From contig NC_092576.1 in assembly GCF_037975245.1 (NCBI RefSeq), positions 33,086,611-33,150,610 of the forward strand: DNA of 64,000 nt, written 5' to 3'. The DNA is from Apostichopus japonicus (taxonomy: Eukaryota > Echinodermata > Holothuroidea > Aspidochirotida > Stichopodidae). This document shows, one piece after another, positions 37,276 to 48,640 of the stretch. How positions within the stretch are numbered: position 1 is the stretch's first letter; each line of letters starts with the position of its first letter. A program made the translations under genes and the position numbers. A model generated the notes under the pieces. The model worked only from the letters and a program-made list of their open reading frames with translations, was not told where the DNA came from and did not search any database.

Positions 37276-39373
37276 TATATACACATACCATTGATATACT
37301 TGCAATCTGAATATGAGTAGACAACAATTGCAACGAAATTGTAACAAAAAGATTAAAGGTCAGCTTTCCTGTTAGAGAAATGATAATGCGTTAGATATTC
37401 GGGAAGAATATTTTGCATTAGACAATGCGTCAATTTTAAAGTAAAGCAATTAATATATACTTCGGTAATTATAAAGCAACTTCACGTATCATTTGCCGCT
37501 AAATCATCCAAGAGAAAGTGATACTACGGAAGGTAAAATATAACCTACACTATATTTAAAGTTTTTGAATAATTTTAATTAATAGTTCATCAGGAGTTTC
37601 CATTTAATTCAGATACACGGCAGATAACCAGATGTTATTATGCAGGTCCCATATCAGTGTTTGCTTTGAAGTTTGAAAATATATTAACTGGGCCGTGGTG
37701 GGGCCAATCTAAGCGGTTTGTCAGCATTACCACATTCACGTAGTCGGTTGCGGTTTTTAAATTGTAACATTCCTAACATATGACTTAGTGCTTTAGAGTT
37801 GCTACAACATAAAAAGAAAAGTCTCAAAATCTACCAGTTGGGATTTGGTACAACTTCCACATAAATTAGAAATATAAGTATAATTCCGCTTCTGACGATC
37901 CAAAATCACTACAAAGGCAAACAAGAACTATTTAAAATTGCTGCACTTTTGGGAGCTAAGTTTCGAATTTCCTTGGGAAGACTTACACGTACTTACGAAA
38001 AGTCGCCTGTCGAGTCGTGTAAGCTGATTATAAGATCACTACTTTGTTACTATCAATTGCTTCTCCCTTTTTCAACAATATAACACCTAAATTCGGACAG
38101 ACAAGTCGTAAAGTTTAATATTGAAATTTCTAACCGGTGAGATATATAGTATTATTTGGTATAAACGGGGTTGGGCGCAACTATGCCTGTAATAACCGAT
38201 GAAAAGACATAATTAGAGCTTTGGTGAGAATGTCTCAGATTTAACATATATAGACGTCCGGGTGTTACATTCTCTGACTTTCCTGTTGAGGACAGGGTTT
38301 GTTTCTTTACCGTCGCACATTCAACCTGCAGGGGACAAAAACTATTATCCTAACACACTGTACCAAACACAAACTGGAGCCTATACCGCAAATTTTTCTC
38401 TGACTTTTCAAAACGTTCCCATTATTCATGCAAAGTGATTTTCTTAAGTGTCCTACGGTTTTCAATATTTTGGTATCATTAGAGTATGGAAAACTGGGGA
38501 TGAGGGGGGGGGGGAGTGCTGTAGCTGCTGAATATTATTACAGATTACATCTAACCATTGTGTACATTTTATGAACAGTGACTTTAATTATGGGGGTCCA
38601 TGATTGAAAGAATCAAGTATCGTGAAAACGGCAGGCTAGGCATGTGTCTTCAGTGTGCAAATTTTGAGTGTAACAACTTTGCTTTGTGTGTTTTGATAAA
38701 TTCAAAGGTATTCTTTATAAAAATTGGCACTAACATGTTGTCTTTAAACCTCTAAACCACGGGCTCTAAGGCAGGCTCATGGACCCCACCTGTAAATGTG
38801 TCGCTCTGCGTGCTGACTAACGCCTTCGGCGTTAGTATAGTATCACCCACAAAGTTCAGTGATATGTTTTGCCCCAGGCTCATTCCTGTTTATGAAGTTC
38901 GCATATTTGAAACTTGGTTTACGACCTTCACCTTGTAATTTTGAATTCAATGGCGCGAGACGTCCCGGCAGACTCTTCGTCTGTTCTCTTCCTTCCCTAG
39001 AGCTGCATGGTACGTACAGATTGAACTTTCACAAATGTTGATGATTGTGAATAACAATTATAAAGCCCGATTGATTCTCACTGAAGCACATATATTGTCC
39101 TTTTGTTTTGTATCAAGTTGACAATTTCAGTTCTTACACATTTCATGAATTTTTTTTGGTGGAAGTTCAGTGACTTTTTTATTTTACTCCAGGCTCATCT
39201 CTGCATCTTTGGTGGCAAATGCCGTTTGTGGACATCCGTAAGAAATGGAACAATCAAAAAGCCGCGCCATTGTAAAAGCCTAATGTGTGTTGTTGTGCAC
39301 TATCAACTAGCAGATAAGACTCAATACATGTAAACTACTTTGCAAATCGATAAGAAGACATACTTCTATAATA
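37276..39373. other. 5' flank of the Ig-domain gene
   Basis: No clear exon. There is a perfect 8-bp hairpin CTAACGCC-TTC-GGCGTTAG at 38817-38835 and a G run at 38503-38514. A somewhat GC-richer stretch at 38760-39010 may be an old repeat. Frames at 38859-39041 and 39103-39333 are not convincing. Confidence 0.4.
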
Positions 39374-39686
39374 ATGTTCAAGTTTGCGATTGTGATGTTG
39401 TGTGGATTGTACATTAGTTTCGGCGAAGAATTTCACCATACAGTCACCGTATCAGATCAGGTATTATTAGAGGGCTGTCAAAGGAAAGGACTTAACAACA
39501 ATTGGAAATTTAAAGGCAGTTTACTTTATTACGGAAATCTCTTGGTCGAAGATCAGTATGCAAAAAGTACTTCGCTTGCCAGAAACTACTCGCTTATCAT
39601 ACATCCCGTATCTATTTTACACGAAGGAGTTTATGAATGCATTCGGAACGCATCTATAATATTAAGACATCATTTGCATGTACAAG
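39374..39686 (+). CDS. Ig-domain receptor exon with signal peptide, partial gene
   Basis: This is a 313-bp coding exon (from ATG; phase 1 exit, donor GTTTGT at 39687). Residues 1-17 are a signal peptide with a hydrophobic core (FAIVMLCGLYISFG). Residues about 18-104 form an immunoglobulin-like domain: Cys35 in LLEGC, Trp44 in NNNWKF, and the H-E-G-V-Y-E-C motif with Cys89. These give the canonical Cys-Trp-Cys spacing. Possible N-glycosylation sites are NYS (71) and NAS (92). A phase-1 exit is typical of Ig-domain exons. The product should enter the secretory pathway; the ligand is unknown. The domain looks intact, but the next recognisable exon (42861) is broken, so the gene may be a pseudogene or use another exon. 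Confidence 0.8.
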
Positions 39687-42163
39687 GTTTGTATAACATT
39701 TCTCGTTTTATTATGTAATGTTGAAAAGTTGATAATGTCATTTCTATGGACCATAGGCTATCTGTTGCTGTGTTAGTATTACCATGATGTTGTCGGTTAG
39801 TTACGTCATTAACACATTCCTATTGATGGAAGCTCATTGATCGCAGCAGATATCATTAAATCGTCAACCACACACGAAATTGACAGATGAAAAATTAAAC
39901 GCAATGTCATGAAAGTGACATTCAGTAGGAGTAGTATAATAGGCTAGTTCTCAGTAAATCCTTAACATTGTCAGCACAAGCGAAATGTCAGATGTAAATC
40001 AAATGCATTTTCAAGAAAGTGTCTCATTAGAAAGCATTTTTTGCTAGACTAGTTCTCAGTCAATCGTTAACATTGCCAACCACAAACGAAAATACATGGA
40101 AAATAAAACGCAATGCCAAGTATGTGTCTTTCAGTAGAAGCATTATTCTCAGTTTATCGTAACCACTGCCAACTATGCACGAAATTACATGAAATACAAA
40201 TTGCATTTCTAAGAAAAGTACTTTTCGTTAGGAAGCATTTTAATAACTAATACTCGGTAAATCGTAATCAATGTTAACAACAAACGAAATGACATGGAAA
40301 ACAATGCATTTCTAGATAGTGCGTGGCATTTGAATCATTTAGCTAGCCTTATTCCAGATCCGACAATCCTTTCAGTGATTATTTTAAATACAAAATTTGT
40401 TATCCTCATGTAATGTGAACATGCATAATTCAATTTTTGACCCAATATTCATTGTGGGAAGACCTAAACATCAAAAACGTGTATCCGTATTGTGTTGACG
40501 CTGGTATTGATTGATCCAATGAGCCAAAAACTCTTTGTAGTAGGTAATAAAATAAAGATGAGTGAGTAATGTCGTGGAAATGGCAAAGAATAAATGGGAG
40601 AAGAATCGTTTTACATATTGACGTAGTTTTTATTCTCATGGTTTAACCTTTCAAAATTCTCAACCATTCCGTTTCCTTAAGAATATTTTTCAATTCCGAC
40701 AGTTTTGATTTGAAGGGATATATTTATTTATTTATTTGATCGGCCTCTTTATACTTTGAAAAGTCGGTTTTCTTACAAAAACAAATCGTTTAAAACATTT
40801 TATCCTAAACATATGATTACGCTTTTAAACCACACTTAGTTGAACTATCTTCAATGTATGTCAATGATCTGAGTGAAAATGGTAGTCAAATATATGTAAA
40901 AGAAAACATTTACTGAAAAAGTAAGAAAGTATCTTCGTTGGTAGTTTTCAAAGAAATGATAAGTTCTCAACTAACATGCTAATTGAATTGTCCTCATGTT
41001 GCATTAGGGTTTTTTTTCAAAAAAGTATATACTTCCTTTTCAATTGACGATATTTGACTGAAAACCGTCTGTTCACAAACTGAATTAAACGTCACGAAAA
41101 TTGCTGTTTTGTAAATTTACCAGTAACAGAATTACACATACTTCTAATCTTTGTTTATTATATTTTTAGAAGTAAGTTTACATTTATTTGGGGAATATTA
41201 ACATTTTTGTGAAATAGGTCAAAGGTCATTCAGGGTCAAAGAGAGGTTAAAGAGTTAAATCACGCAACAGTCTACTCCTCTTAGGTTTAATGTTTGATTT
41301 TTATCAAACTTGGTCACAGTTTACAATTAGCGATTGGTCATAAAAGTTGTTCTTATTTTGATGTCATAGGCCAGGTAAGGTCAATACGATATTTCATATA
41401 AAATCTACTCTGAAAGTTATTGTAAATTTATTTGGCAATGGGGATCATTAGATAATGGGCAACTTGCAAAAGTGATTAATTTGTGATATGGTCAAAGGTC
41501 ATTTCATCAAATACTGCCCCAGAAACATTTTCAAAGATGTAGTCAAAGTCTAGTAGATAGCATCTAGCTGATCCACTTTCCTCAAATCTAGGTTGAAAAC
41601 ATCCATTTGTTTCTGAGCTTGGTCTAGTAACTAACCATTCCATACTGTGTTCAATGTCTCGTTGGCATCAGGAAGTTTGTAGTTGGGCTACATCGTATTT
41701 GGCTCTCTAGTTTCAGAATTTGAAGCTGTACATTGTGTAAAGGATGATGAACTCTGGTCATAGAATACTTGATTTCAAAACACGTCGCGTATGTCTCAGA
41801 ACACAATGTTAGTTTTTTTTTTCACAACGGACACTAAGAATATTTAATTAGATATCAATTTGAAAAGGAAACACAAAACAGTACATTGAGATGCAACATA
41901 TTCTGTGCAGGTTTGGACGAGCAATACCAAAATCATTCACAGATCAAACTTATGTAAAGTAACTACCCCTCCAAACATGCAGATCAGAAGATTAAATTTA
42001 CTGAACTCAGAAAGGTGTTATCACTGACATTCGAAGCAGTCACATTTAATCACTCACCACTGAAACAGGTTCGTGTTAGGATATTATTTTCCTATTCAAG
42101 AAAGACATGAACAGCTTTACCATAATTTCAATTGAAGAAGATGAACTAACCAACATTTTAATA
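39687..42163. other. Intron of the Ig-domain gene
   Basis: It contains the tandem repeat at 39857-40345 and AGGTCAAAGGTCA-bearing dispersed sequence at 41210-41510. No further Ig exon is recognised. Confidence 0.45.
39857..40345. repeat. Degenerate tandem repeat of about 100 bp
   Basis: About four to five diverged units share the order TTCTCAGTAAATCGTTAAC, then a CAAACGAAAT word, an ATGGAAAA word, GCATTTC and AAGCATTTT. Unit length varies from about 90 to 125 bp. It begins 170 bp after the Ig exon. Confidence 0.65.
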
Positions 42164-42528
42164 TTGTCATACAGGGTTATAGCCACGCCGGCCGTCGGCG
42201 GCGGCCGGTGGTAACCGCCACTCACGCCTGCCGGCCGGCATGGGAAGTGAATAAACAGTCCACTGGCCGGCACACAAAAATAGTAAAATGCTTGTGAAAT
42301 ACAACAAAAGTAACAAATTTATCTTTCCCTTGCCGTAAAACATGATAATAACGTCACCTTTTTCTGTTATTTACCAATTGTAAATCTGAAAAGTAGCAAA
42401 AATCTCACCAGGGGCCCTTCAGCGGGCCCCTGGACCCCGGCCGTGAGATGCGAGAGCTTCGCTCGCTACGCTTCGCAAATTTATTTAACCAGCACTCACA
42501 ATCTCCTAGCTATAACCCTGTTGTCATA
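42164..42528. mobile_element. hAT-type MITE with perfect target duplications
   Basis: The element spans 42172-42520 (349 bp). Its ends are a 12-bp terminal inverted repeat, CAGGGTTATAGC and its complement. It is flanked by identical 8-bp direct repeats TTGTCATA at 42164-42171 and 42521-42528. An 8-bp target duplication with CAGGG termini is diagnostic of the hAT superfamily. There is no transposase, so it is non-autonomous. The interior is strikingly GC-rich at both ends, with a CAGGGGCCC...GGGCCCCTG palindrome near 42411-42434 and CCGGCCGG words at 42180-42240. The open frame at 42076-42273 crosses the element end and is not a gene. Confidence 0.92.
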
Positions 42529-42860
42529 TTATGACGACATTATGACGACATGCAAGCTTAAAACCCAATGCTATAACAGCAACATAAACGGTCAATCCGA
42601 CGTAGATCACTACCGGAGTTATATTCCATTAATAGCGACCTAACTCGTATTTGAAGATTTAAAGTGAAATGCGATTCATCGGTCCTGCATTAGTAGACCA
42701 TACTTGCTAAATTATACTGACTTCCATTTATCAATCTTGTTTTATCTATTCATGTTACTTTACTTGATGGTGAATAAATAGTATTTACACTAAGGATTAC
42801 AGGAGAATATTGTGTTTGTATTCATTTTAATATACTTTATTTTTTTTATATCTTTTGAAG

Positions 42861-43036
42861 GTATGCGACTTGTTGCAGAAGTTGAACCATCCTTTTCTTG
42901 ATCTAATGTATCTCGTGAATGCGATACCAGCACAGCCAAGCTCTTTAACGATGTGCTAGTTACATGTTTTAATTTATTTCACATAACTCTTGCTAAAGCT
43001 GTTGATGGTATCCCAGGCCCGTTCATGATTCATTAA
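42861..43036 (+). pseudogene. Probable second Ig exon, broken by a stop
   Basis: A strong T-rich acceptor ending GAAG at 42860 is followed by a frame in the phase required by the exon at 39374 (phase 1). It reads MRLVAEVEPSFS, then TGA at 42899-42901, then SNVSRECDTSTAKLFNDVLV and TCF, followed by about 20 more codons to TAA at 43034. The VLVTC stretch looks like the B strand of an Ig domain and a later VDGIPGP like a C-C' turn. The expected Trp and the second Cys with its YxC motif are not visible. It is either a decayed exon or a chance frame. Confidence 0.35.
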
Positions 43037-43239
43037 CGTTTTCATATTGTAGCTACAAGTTACTTATTTCAGGACATGACGTAACATACATCTATCTCTC
43101 CTAATATAATGATCTCAACATCCTTATGTCGTAGTTTGCAAATGTACACATAGCACGAAACGTGTTGCAGGGCATAGCCGACGGTTTTAAGATATTACTG
43201 CAACGCCTTCGCACCATTCATGAAGGACATGATCTACTA

Positions 43240-43480
43240 TAATTCTGTACTCCCTCTATCTCCCCTATGTCACTCCTCTTCTAATACCTCTTTTCCACCC
43301 TTTATTCTCCTCACCTTTCTGTTTTTGTTCCTCTCTAGTGTATTCCCCCCTTTCCATAATCCTCTCTTTGTCCTCTACTGTTTTTCTCCTACCTCTCATC
43401 TTCCCTTGTTGGTTGTTTCTTCTCTCCATCCCTTGTCTACTAATCCCCTTACATTTATCCCTTTGTCTTCACCATGCTCA
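43240..43480. repeat. Pyrimidine-rich tract
   Basis: This is about 240 bp of CT-rich sequence on the plus strand, leading directly into the Penelope-like fragment. The open frame over it (43220-43678, rich in Leu, Ser, Pro and Phe) reflects composition only. Confidence 0.7.
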
Positions 43481-43615
43481 TTAACCTGTCTGTATTCTGT
43501 GCGAGTTTTTGTCCCTTCTGATACTGCTACTTGTCATTTAGCCTCCTATTTAGCCAACTTTAACACATTCTCTCACACGGGCTCTCTAGTGAATAAACAG
43601 TTTATCAACAGTTCA
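43430..43615 (+). mobile_element. Penelope-like element fragment, copy A
   Basis: This matches the reverse complement of 45050-45245: CATGCTCATTAACCTGTCTG, then TTTTGTCCCTTCTGATACTG, CTTGTCATTTAGCCTC and GGCTCTCTAGTG with ATAAACAGTTT. It lacks about 35 bp present in copy B, precisely the part with the hammerhead-like core. Assignment to Penelope-like elements rests on that core and the CTCTAGTGGA-type end, and is inference. Confidence 0.55.
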
Positions 43616-45049
43616 GTTTTATTTTATTTTCATTGTAATACTGTCAAAACTTTACTGATTTTTACAAGGCTTAGGTAACAACATTTTATATTTATTTTCA
43701 CGATAAATGCTACTAAAGTAGAAGGATGAAAACTGGTTTAGTAGACTAAGATAGTCGTGACAGATCTCGTTTTCAATTATCTGTGGTTGAGTTAAATGAC
43801 AAACATATATAATTCCCTTCGTGGCTAATGCTTTCTGTTTCCCTTCAATTTAGTTTCAGTAAATATTGAAGTAATGATATATGTTATAGCATAATATATG
43901 AGAAGTGAAAGCTCCTCGAAACTACGTATAATGCATCGTTAGGCTGATGTTACAAAGAAATTTGTAATTAAAACTTTTAACGACATGGTTAGTTATGTGA
44001 TTACTTGCATGAAGCATGTCGAAATAACTGAAGCTCAAGTAACGAAAATAGGAAGTGAAATTGAAATTTGCTGTCGTGTGCTTACCTTGGTCATTAGTAG
44101 ATACTTAGAATTTTCTTTCAATATTAGTACATGGGCACTTTCGTTTTGCTCGAGACAATGCTATCACACGGCATAGAGGTTTTGTTTTCGTATTTAACAA
44201 GTCAATTTGAACAATTAATTACATTTGGCATTGTCTTTTAGATGACAGTAAAGAATATTTTATGAAGATGTTATATCACTATAATAATAGCACTTAACAC
44301 TTTTTATTGGTCAAGGAGTACTCGCAATGATCCTTGAGTCGTAATGCTATTAGTTACCACTTATATTGTTGATATCAAAGCATAGCTTCAAACTGTTCTT
44401 AAACACAGTAAAGAAATTCACATTCAAATAAACATTCACATATAGTTTTAACTTTAATTAAAATAATACCATTTGTATTTCTGGGATGCGATTGAGTGTC
44501 ACATAAACGACCAATTATGAAGTTAACGCCTTTGCTGTTTAGTGTTTACATTTTCTAGGTCAAATGTGTTGTTGACGGACTTATGTTATCTTGCCGAATA
44601 TAAGTAAGGAAGCTCATTGCGGCCAAAAGAAAACATTGTCTATATCGTTTCGAAAGATATTTGTCGTTTCCCTACGTGCAGTTCTATATTTTCCAGAACT
44701 TGTTTCTCTTGAAAGGAGGAAAGCTGTCGTTTTCTTCAGAAAGTTCCTTTAGGACAGTTTGAAGAGATATATAGGTACGTTAGTCCATTACGTAGACTCT
44801 GTGTAATAAAATCCATTGTTCCGTTTATAATCCGCTTTTCCTCTCTAGTCATGTGAGGCTAACATTTGATTGTGAACATAACTCGTAATATGAATGTATT
44901 TCAGTTACAAAGGAACGTACTTAAGCTTACGATTTTTTATCCTCAAACACCATTTGTCATTGCAATATTTGTTGGAGCTTGTCGTTGTGTTAGTGTCGTT
45001 GTCATACGCCTAGCTCACTGATCTGTTCAGTCTAAATATCAAAATAAAA
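43616..45049. other. Spacer between inverted Penelope-like fragments
   Basis: AT-rich sequence. A plus-strand frame at 43985-44176 contains a short Ig-like string but has no usable acceptor. No feature is supported. Confidence 0.4.
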
Positions 45050-45245
45050 TAGAACTGTTTGCAAACTGTTTATCCACTAGAGAGCCTGTGTAATAGAATT
45101 TGTAAAAGTAAGTTGGCCTGACGTTTCTATCTTAGCAGGATCTTCTTCAGAGGCTAAATGACAAGTAACAGTAAAAGAAGGGACGACAAAAACACGCACA
45201 GAAAACAGACAGGTTAATGAGCATAATGAACACAAAGAGATAGTT
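45050..45245 (-). mobile_element. Penelope-like element fragment, copy B
   Basis: This is an inverted copy of 43430-43615 with the internal segment retained. On the minus strand it reads from a CTCATTAACCTGTC start through CATTTAGCCTCTGAAGAAG, a stem-like region, GAAACGTC, then CTCTAGTGGATAAACAG. Penelope-like elements are known to carry hammerhead ribozyme motifs in their terminal repeats. Confidence 0.55.
45120..45150 (-). ncRNA. Decayed hammerhead-ribozyme-like core
   Basis: The minus strand has CTGAAGA (matches the CUGANGA core box) at 45150-45144 and GAAACGTC at 45127-45120 (GAAA core box plus C-GUC). The 16 nt between them should form stem II; here only about three pairs remain (ATC with GAT), so it is probably inactive. 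Box spacing and content match hammerhead motifs of Penelope-like elements, an assignment from family knowledge. Confidence 0.4.
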
Positions 45246-45309
45246 GTAAGGGGGTTAGTAGATTAGCAGTCTAAATTTCCTTAGTTTTGTTTATCGTTCA
45301 TTACACGAA

Positions 45310-45545
45310 ATGCTACCAAATAGTCTGAATGCCTTCTTTGCACAGAACTCAAACACCCAGGCTCACAATAACAGGCAAGCTGATTACCTGCAGCTAAGAC
45401 AATGTCACAAACATTTCTCTATAAATAGCTTACATCATCGGGCCATCACACTTTGGAATCTCCTACCTTTCACTTTAAAGGCGATGCCTGCTTTAGTTGC
45501 TTTTAGAATAAGCTTATAAAAGCACTTCATCAACATGTGCTAGAA
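45310..45545 (+). mobile_element. Non-LTR retrotransposon C-terminal relic
   Basis: The frame reads LPNSLNAFFAQNSNTQAHNN, then QADYLQL, HKHFSINSLHHRAITLWNLL, P and LVAFRISL before a stop. The LPxSxxxFF, N-x-R-Q and LWN-x-LP pattern is the extreme C-terminus of a reverse transcriptase ORF. Its usual last residues lie just past a premature stop at 45517. No polymerase motifs are present; the fragment is short and degraded. Confidence 0.6.
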
Positions 45546-46157
45546 CGACGAAATGTTTTTCCACTACTCAATTATTGATTGCACTTATTATAACTTGGGG
45601 GGGGGGGGAGGTAGGTGAGGGAAGGGAGAGGAAAGGGTGGTTCTGTTTTGTTTTGTTCTCTTTCTAATTGTAAAGTTCTGTATTTTTTCAGGGAGTGTCA
45701 TTACCCGACAAGCCCGATAGGTTTTTTAGTACACTTCCTTCCACAACTCCTTCTGTGTTATATGTCATACTTATTTTGTGATAGAACAAAAATAAATGAA
45801 AAATAAAATGAACATTTTCAGATGGCGGCCTTCTTGGGACACATCGTCTGCCCTCCGGTGTCAACAGACTGTGGGTCACGGATCAAACGTCCATTGTTTC
45901 GCCAGCGGCTTCTTGTTGGTCATTAGAATGCACTTCTGAACGGCTGGTTGTTTGATGTTATGTCATCAAGTCGGCGTGTAATCAGCGGTCGTTTGCGGTT
46001 TACAGATGGATGAAAGCCGGCATATATGAAGACTCATGAATGGATGATAACAACAATACAAAGAGCAAATGCTGCAGATATCATTTGAATACAACTTATA
46101 TCCTTTCCACAATCCTTTGAACAACTTGTTAGGTGTTACACACAAACATCAAGCTCT
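45546..46157. other. Intergenic, with G run
   Basis: A G run occurs at 45597-45609. Sequence at 45825-46010 is GC-richer but unassigned. Open frames at 45615-45879 overlap in opposite strands and show no domain. Confidence 0.4.
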
Positions 46158-46275
46158 CAACAAAATTATTAGTATTGCACCGGTGCTTATATAGCGCAAA
46201 ATCACAGGGTTCAATGCGCTTAACAAAACAAATACAAAATACAAACAAAAGCAAATGACAATTAAACAAATATAA
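46158..46275 (-). mobile_element. LINE 3' terminus fragment
   Basis: The minus strand ends AAGCGCATTGAACCCTGTGA, then TTTTGCGCTATATAAGCACC and an ATTATT-like tail. This shares GCGCTATATAAG with the CR1/L2 LINE at 33.9 kb. Only the 3' UTR end is present. Confidence 0.5.
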
Positions 46276-47869
46276 CCATGCCATATTAATTGTTAGTCAT
46301 ATTATAAAGTTTTAGAGCGAGTATCTTCAAAGGCGGACTGGGTTATAATAATGTCATCATGTGGCGCCCCAATATGTCGGAAACAGCAACATTCACCCCG
46401 CCAAAAAAAAAGTACCTGCAAGTAGCGAAAATGATGAACAACAAAGTAGTTGAAAAGAATATACTTGGAGGTGTTAAGACCAACATATGAACTGGTTAGG
46501 GGTAGAAGTGCCCAAATTGTATGCATTTGAATGAGAAATATGATTTAACGCAATGAAATTATCCGTAGACTTAGTTAATAACCATATTCACACCACCACC
46601 CACTTTCTCGTCAAACAAAGCAGATTTATATGTGCAACAGATGTATTGAATTAGAAAATTAAAAGGATAAAAATGTGTTACCTTTATGGGTTAATGTATC
46701 GCTGAAAGGCAGCCATTTCTAATTAAATGTATCGTTGCAATAACAAGGGTGTAGTAAAAAATGGGTACAACTCCCGAAATGAAATACTGCATCATAACAA
46801 TAATTAACAAAATATTATCATGAATGCTTAGAATTTTCAACATTGTAATTTGCTAAAAGGACGATGGTTGATGGAGCTAACGGGTAAAACCCAATATGAA
46901 CTAAAACTGCATTTGCCTGCAAATACGCAGTATTGTAGTGTGCTTGGAGTGCTTATAGTATTATGAAGAACTGTTGTGTTGTTAATGGTATTATATTTTG
47001 GGAGAACAACACACCAGGGAGTATAAATGAGGCTGCTTATCCGTGATAGGCTCATAATAAGTTCGCTACGCAGCTACAGAGACTGTATGGAACTTTAAGC
47101 TTCAACGCCAGTCGAGTAGGTATCGTGCACTTGGCCAGTAATGCCAATATTGTAGCTCGCACCCGCACTACAGTAAAAATCGTCAGCAAACATCACCACT
47201 GTAAAATATACGGTAGGTATTCCGTCCGTTTTTAATATGGTTATTGATATGATCGATGTTAAAACAGTTGTGATTAAATATAGACATTTAAATAATACGT
47301 GTCAATCTTTGTATTTTTTTTTTTTATTATATGTGCTTGTTTGAATGACTGCAATTTCGTAAATTTTCCTTTGATGTGGCTGAACTTTCGTGAGAAATGT
47401 TAACGTTTTCATTAATGCAATCACATGTTAGAAATTTGAAGGTCACAAGGGGTCATTTTCTGAAAACATCAAAAGTGCTAATCCTCCTGGAGCTTTTGTA
47501 CAAATTTGCTGAAAAGTTGTGGAACTAAAGTGTAAATGGTTGTGAACCAAAGTTGTTTGGGAACAAAACTTGTCATGTGAGGGCCAAAAACAGGGCTTTC
47601 TATGTTAAAACAATTATTTCAGTTGTCCTGTTCTCTTGGTCAACTTAAAGTTGACCACCCTCATGTCAAATTTATGGAACGGTCCCAAAATAGTAGAACT
47701 GAATTTTTCCATACTTAGAGAGTATCAAGCATGATGTGATTGGCCTTTATTTACACTTCGGCCATCACTATTAAACAAAACAAGTTGAATGATGTAGTTT
47801 CTACAATTTTACCAACTAATATATTAATAAACCAGGACGACCTGGAGAGCTAGACTTAGTACACAGCAA
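46276..47869. other. Intergenic, possible old repeats
   Basis: There is nothing gene-like. GGTCACAAGGGGTCA near 47442 and a GTCAACTT-A-AAGTTGAC palindrome at 47639-47655 are short repeats of unknown origin. Frames at 46302-46526 and 46837-47055 lack signatures. Confidence 0.4.
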
Positions 47870-48640
47870 TGCAGGAATGAAAGTACAGGTTCGTACAAAA
47901 GCGTAGAAGAGACATGTAAATTGTCAAAATTGGATGCATAGCTCCCGTTGCAAGGATTATTCCGTCGATTTTGCGAACGGCCGCGACTACGGCTTATACG
48001 CGTTCTTCGGTTTTTAGAGCTGAAAATTGCACCGTGAGTTTTTTCATTTGCTCGCGCAGCAGCTTTACTTCGGGTGCAATGATGACGTAGTTAGATGCAC
48101 CTGATACGTTGATGGAGGCCACCTGCTGTGTATGCGAAGTCTCAATAATTTTGTCAGTCATTTGCGATAGCTATTCGATATAATGTTATCACCAAAATGA
48201 GATAGACGGCAGACGTTGCACAAATAATTGTTTTAATATAGATGATATTAACTGTTTATCCCCAAGCAGTTCGACATCTTGCGCTAGAGTTGTGATGATG
48301 TGTTGTCGCCTAATTCTTCCGATAGGCTATTAGCAGTCGATGCAGACGCTTTCGTTAAGAGGCCGTTGACCTTTTCATGAGTTCGGTCTTGAGTGTATTA
48401 TACGGTTCCGTGGTTGGAGGGTTGATAAGGATATCTCGAACCCCTTGTGCAATATCTGGTTCTAACGACCCGATAATTTAACGGAATTTTCTCACTTTCA
48501 ATTGTAATGCCGCGTGTTGAAAATTGCGCCTCCACCTGCGCAAACCAAATGACTGGGTCGTTTGGCCAGTACCTTGGTAATTTTTTATTTGCTTTTTTCC
48601 ATTTGTCCGAGCGTAATGATAAATTAATCATTTCGTATAA
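47870..48640 (-). pseudogene. Ty3/Gypsy gag relic
   Basis: Read on the minus strand from 48631: [20 protein letters not shown] then [10 protein letters not shown] is a Gypsy-type gag (retrotransposon gag domain). The line continues through a frame change into LLTKASASTANSLSEELGDN, an in-frame stop, LFVQRLPSISFW, two stops, MTDKIIETSHTQQV, and an RSRGRSQNRRN basic end. The order fits gag from matrix/capsid region to a basic C-terminus. At least five stops or frame changes make it dead. No LTR or pol was found next to it on this strand. Confidence 0.75.

Noticed and set aside
41214-41510. AGGTCAAAGGTCA direct repeat resembling a nuclear-receptor site
   Set aside because: It sits in sequence that looks like a dispersed repeat, with more GGTCA words of irregular spacing; no promoter context.
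43220-43678. Open frame of 152 codons rich in Leu, Ser, Pro and Phe
   Set aside because: Caused by a pyrimidine-rich tract and the Penelope-like fragment; no domain or splice logic.
43985-44176. Possible Ig-like string (VEITEAQVTKIGSEIEICC)
   Set aside because: It resembles the start of an Ig domain with V-x-I-x-C spacing, but there is no good acceptor, no Trp and no YxC motif.
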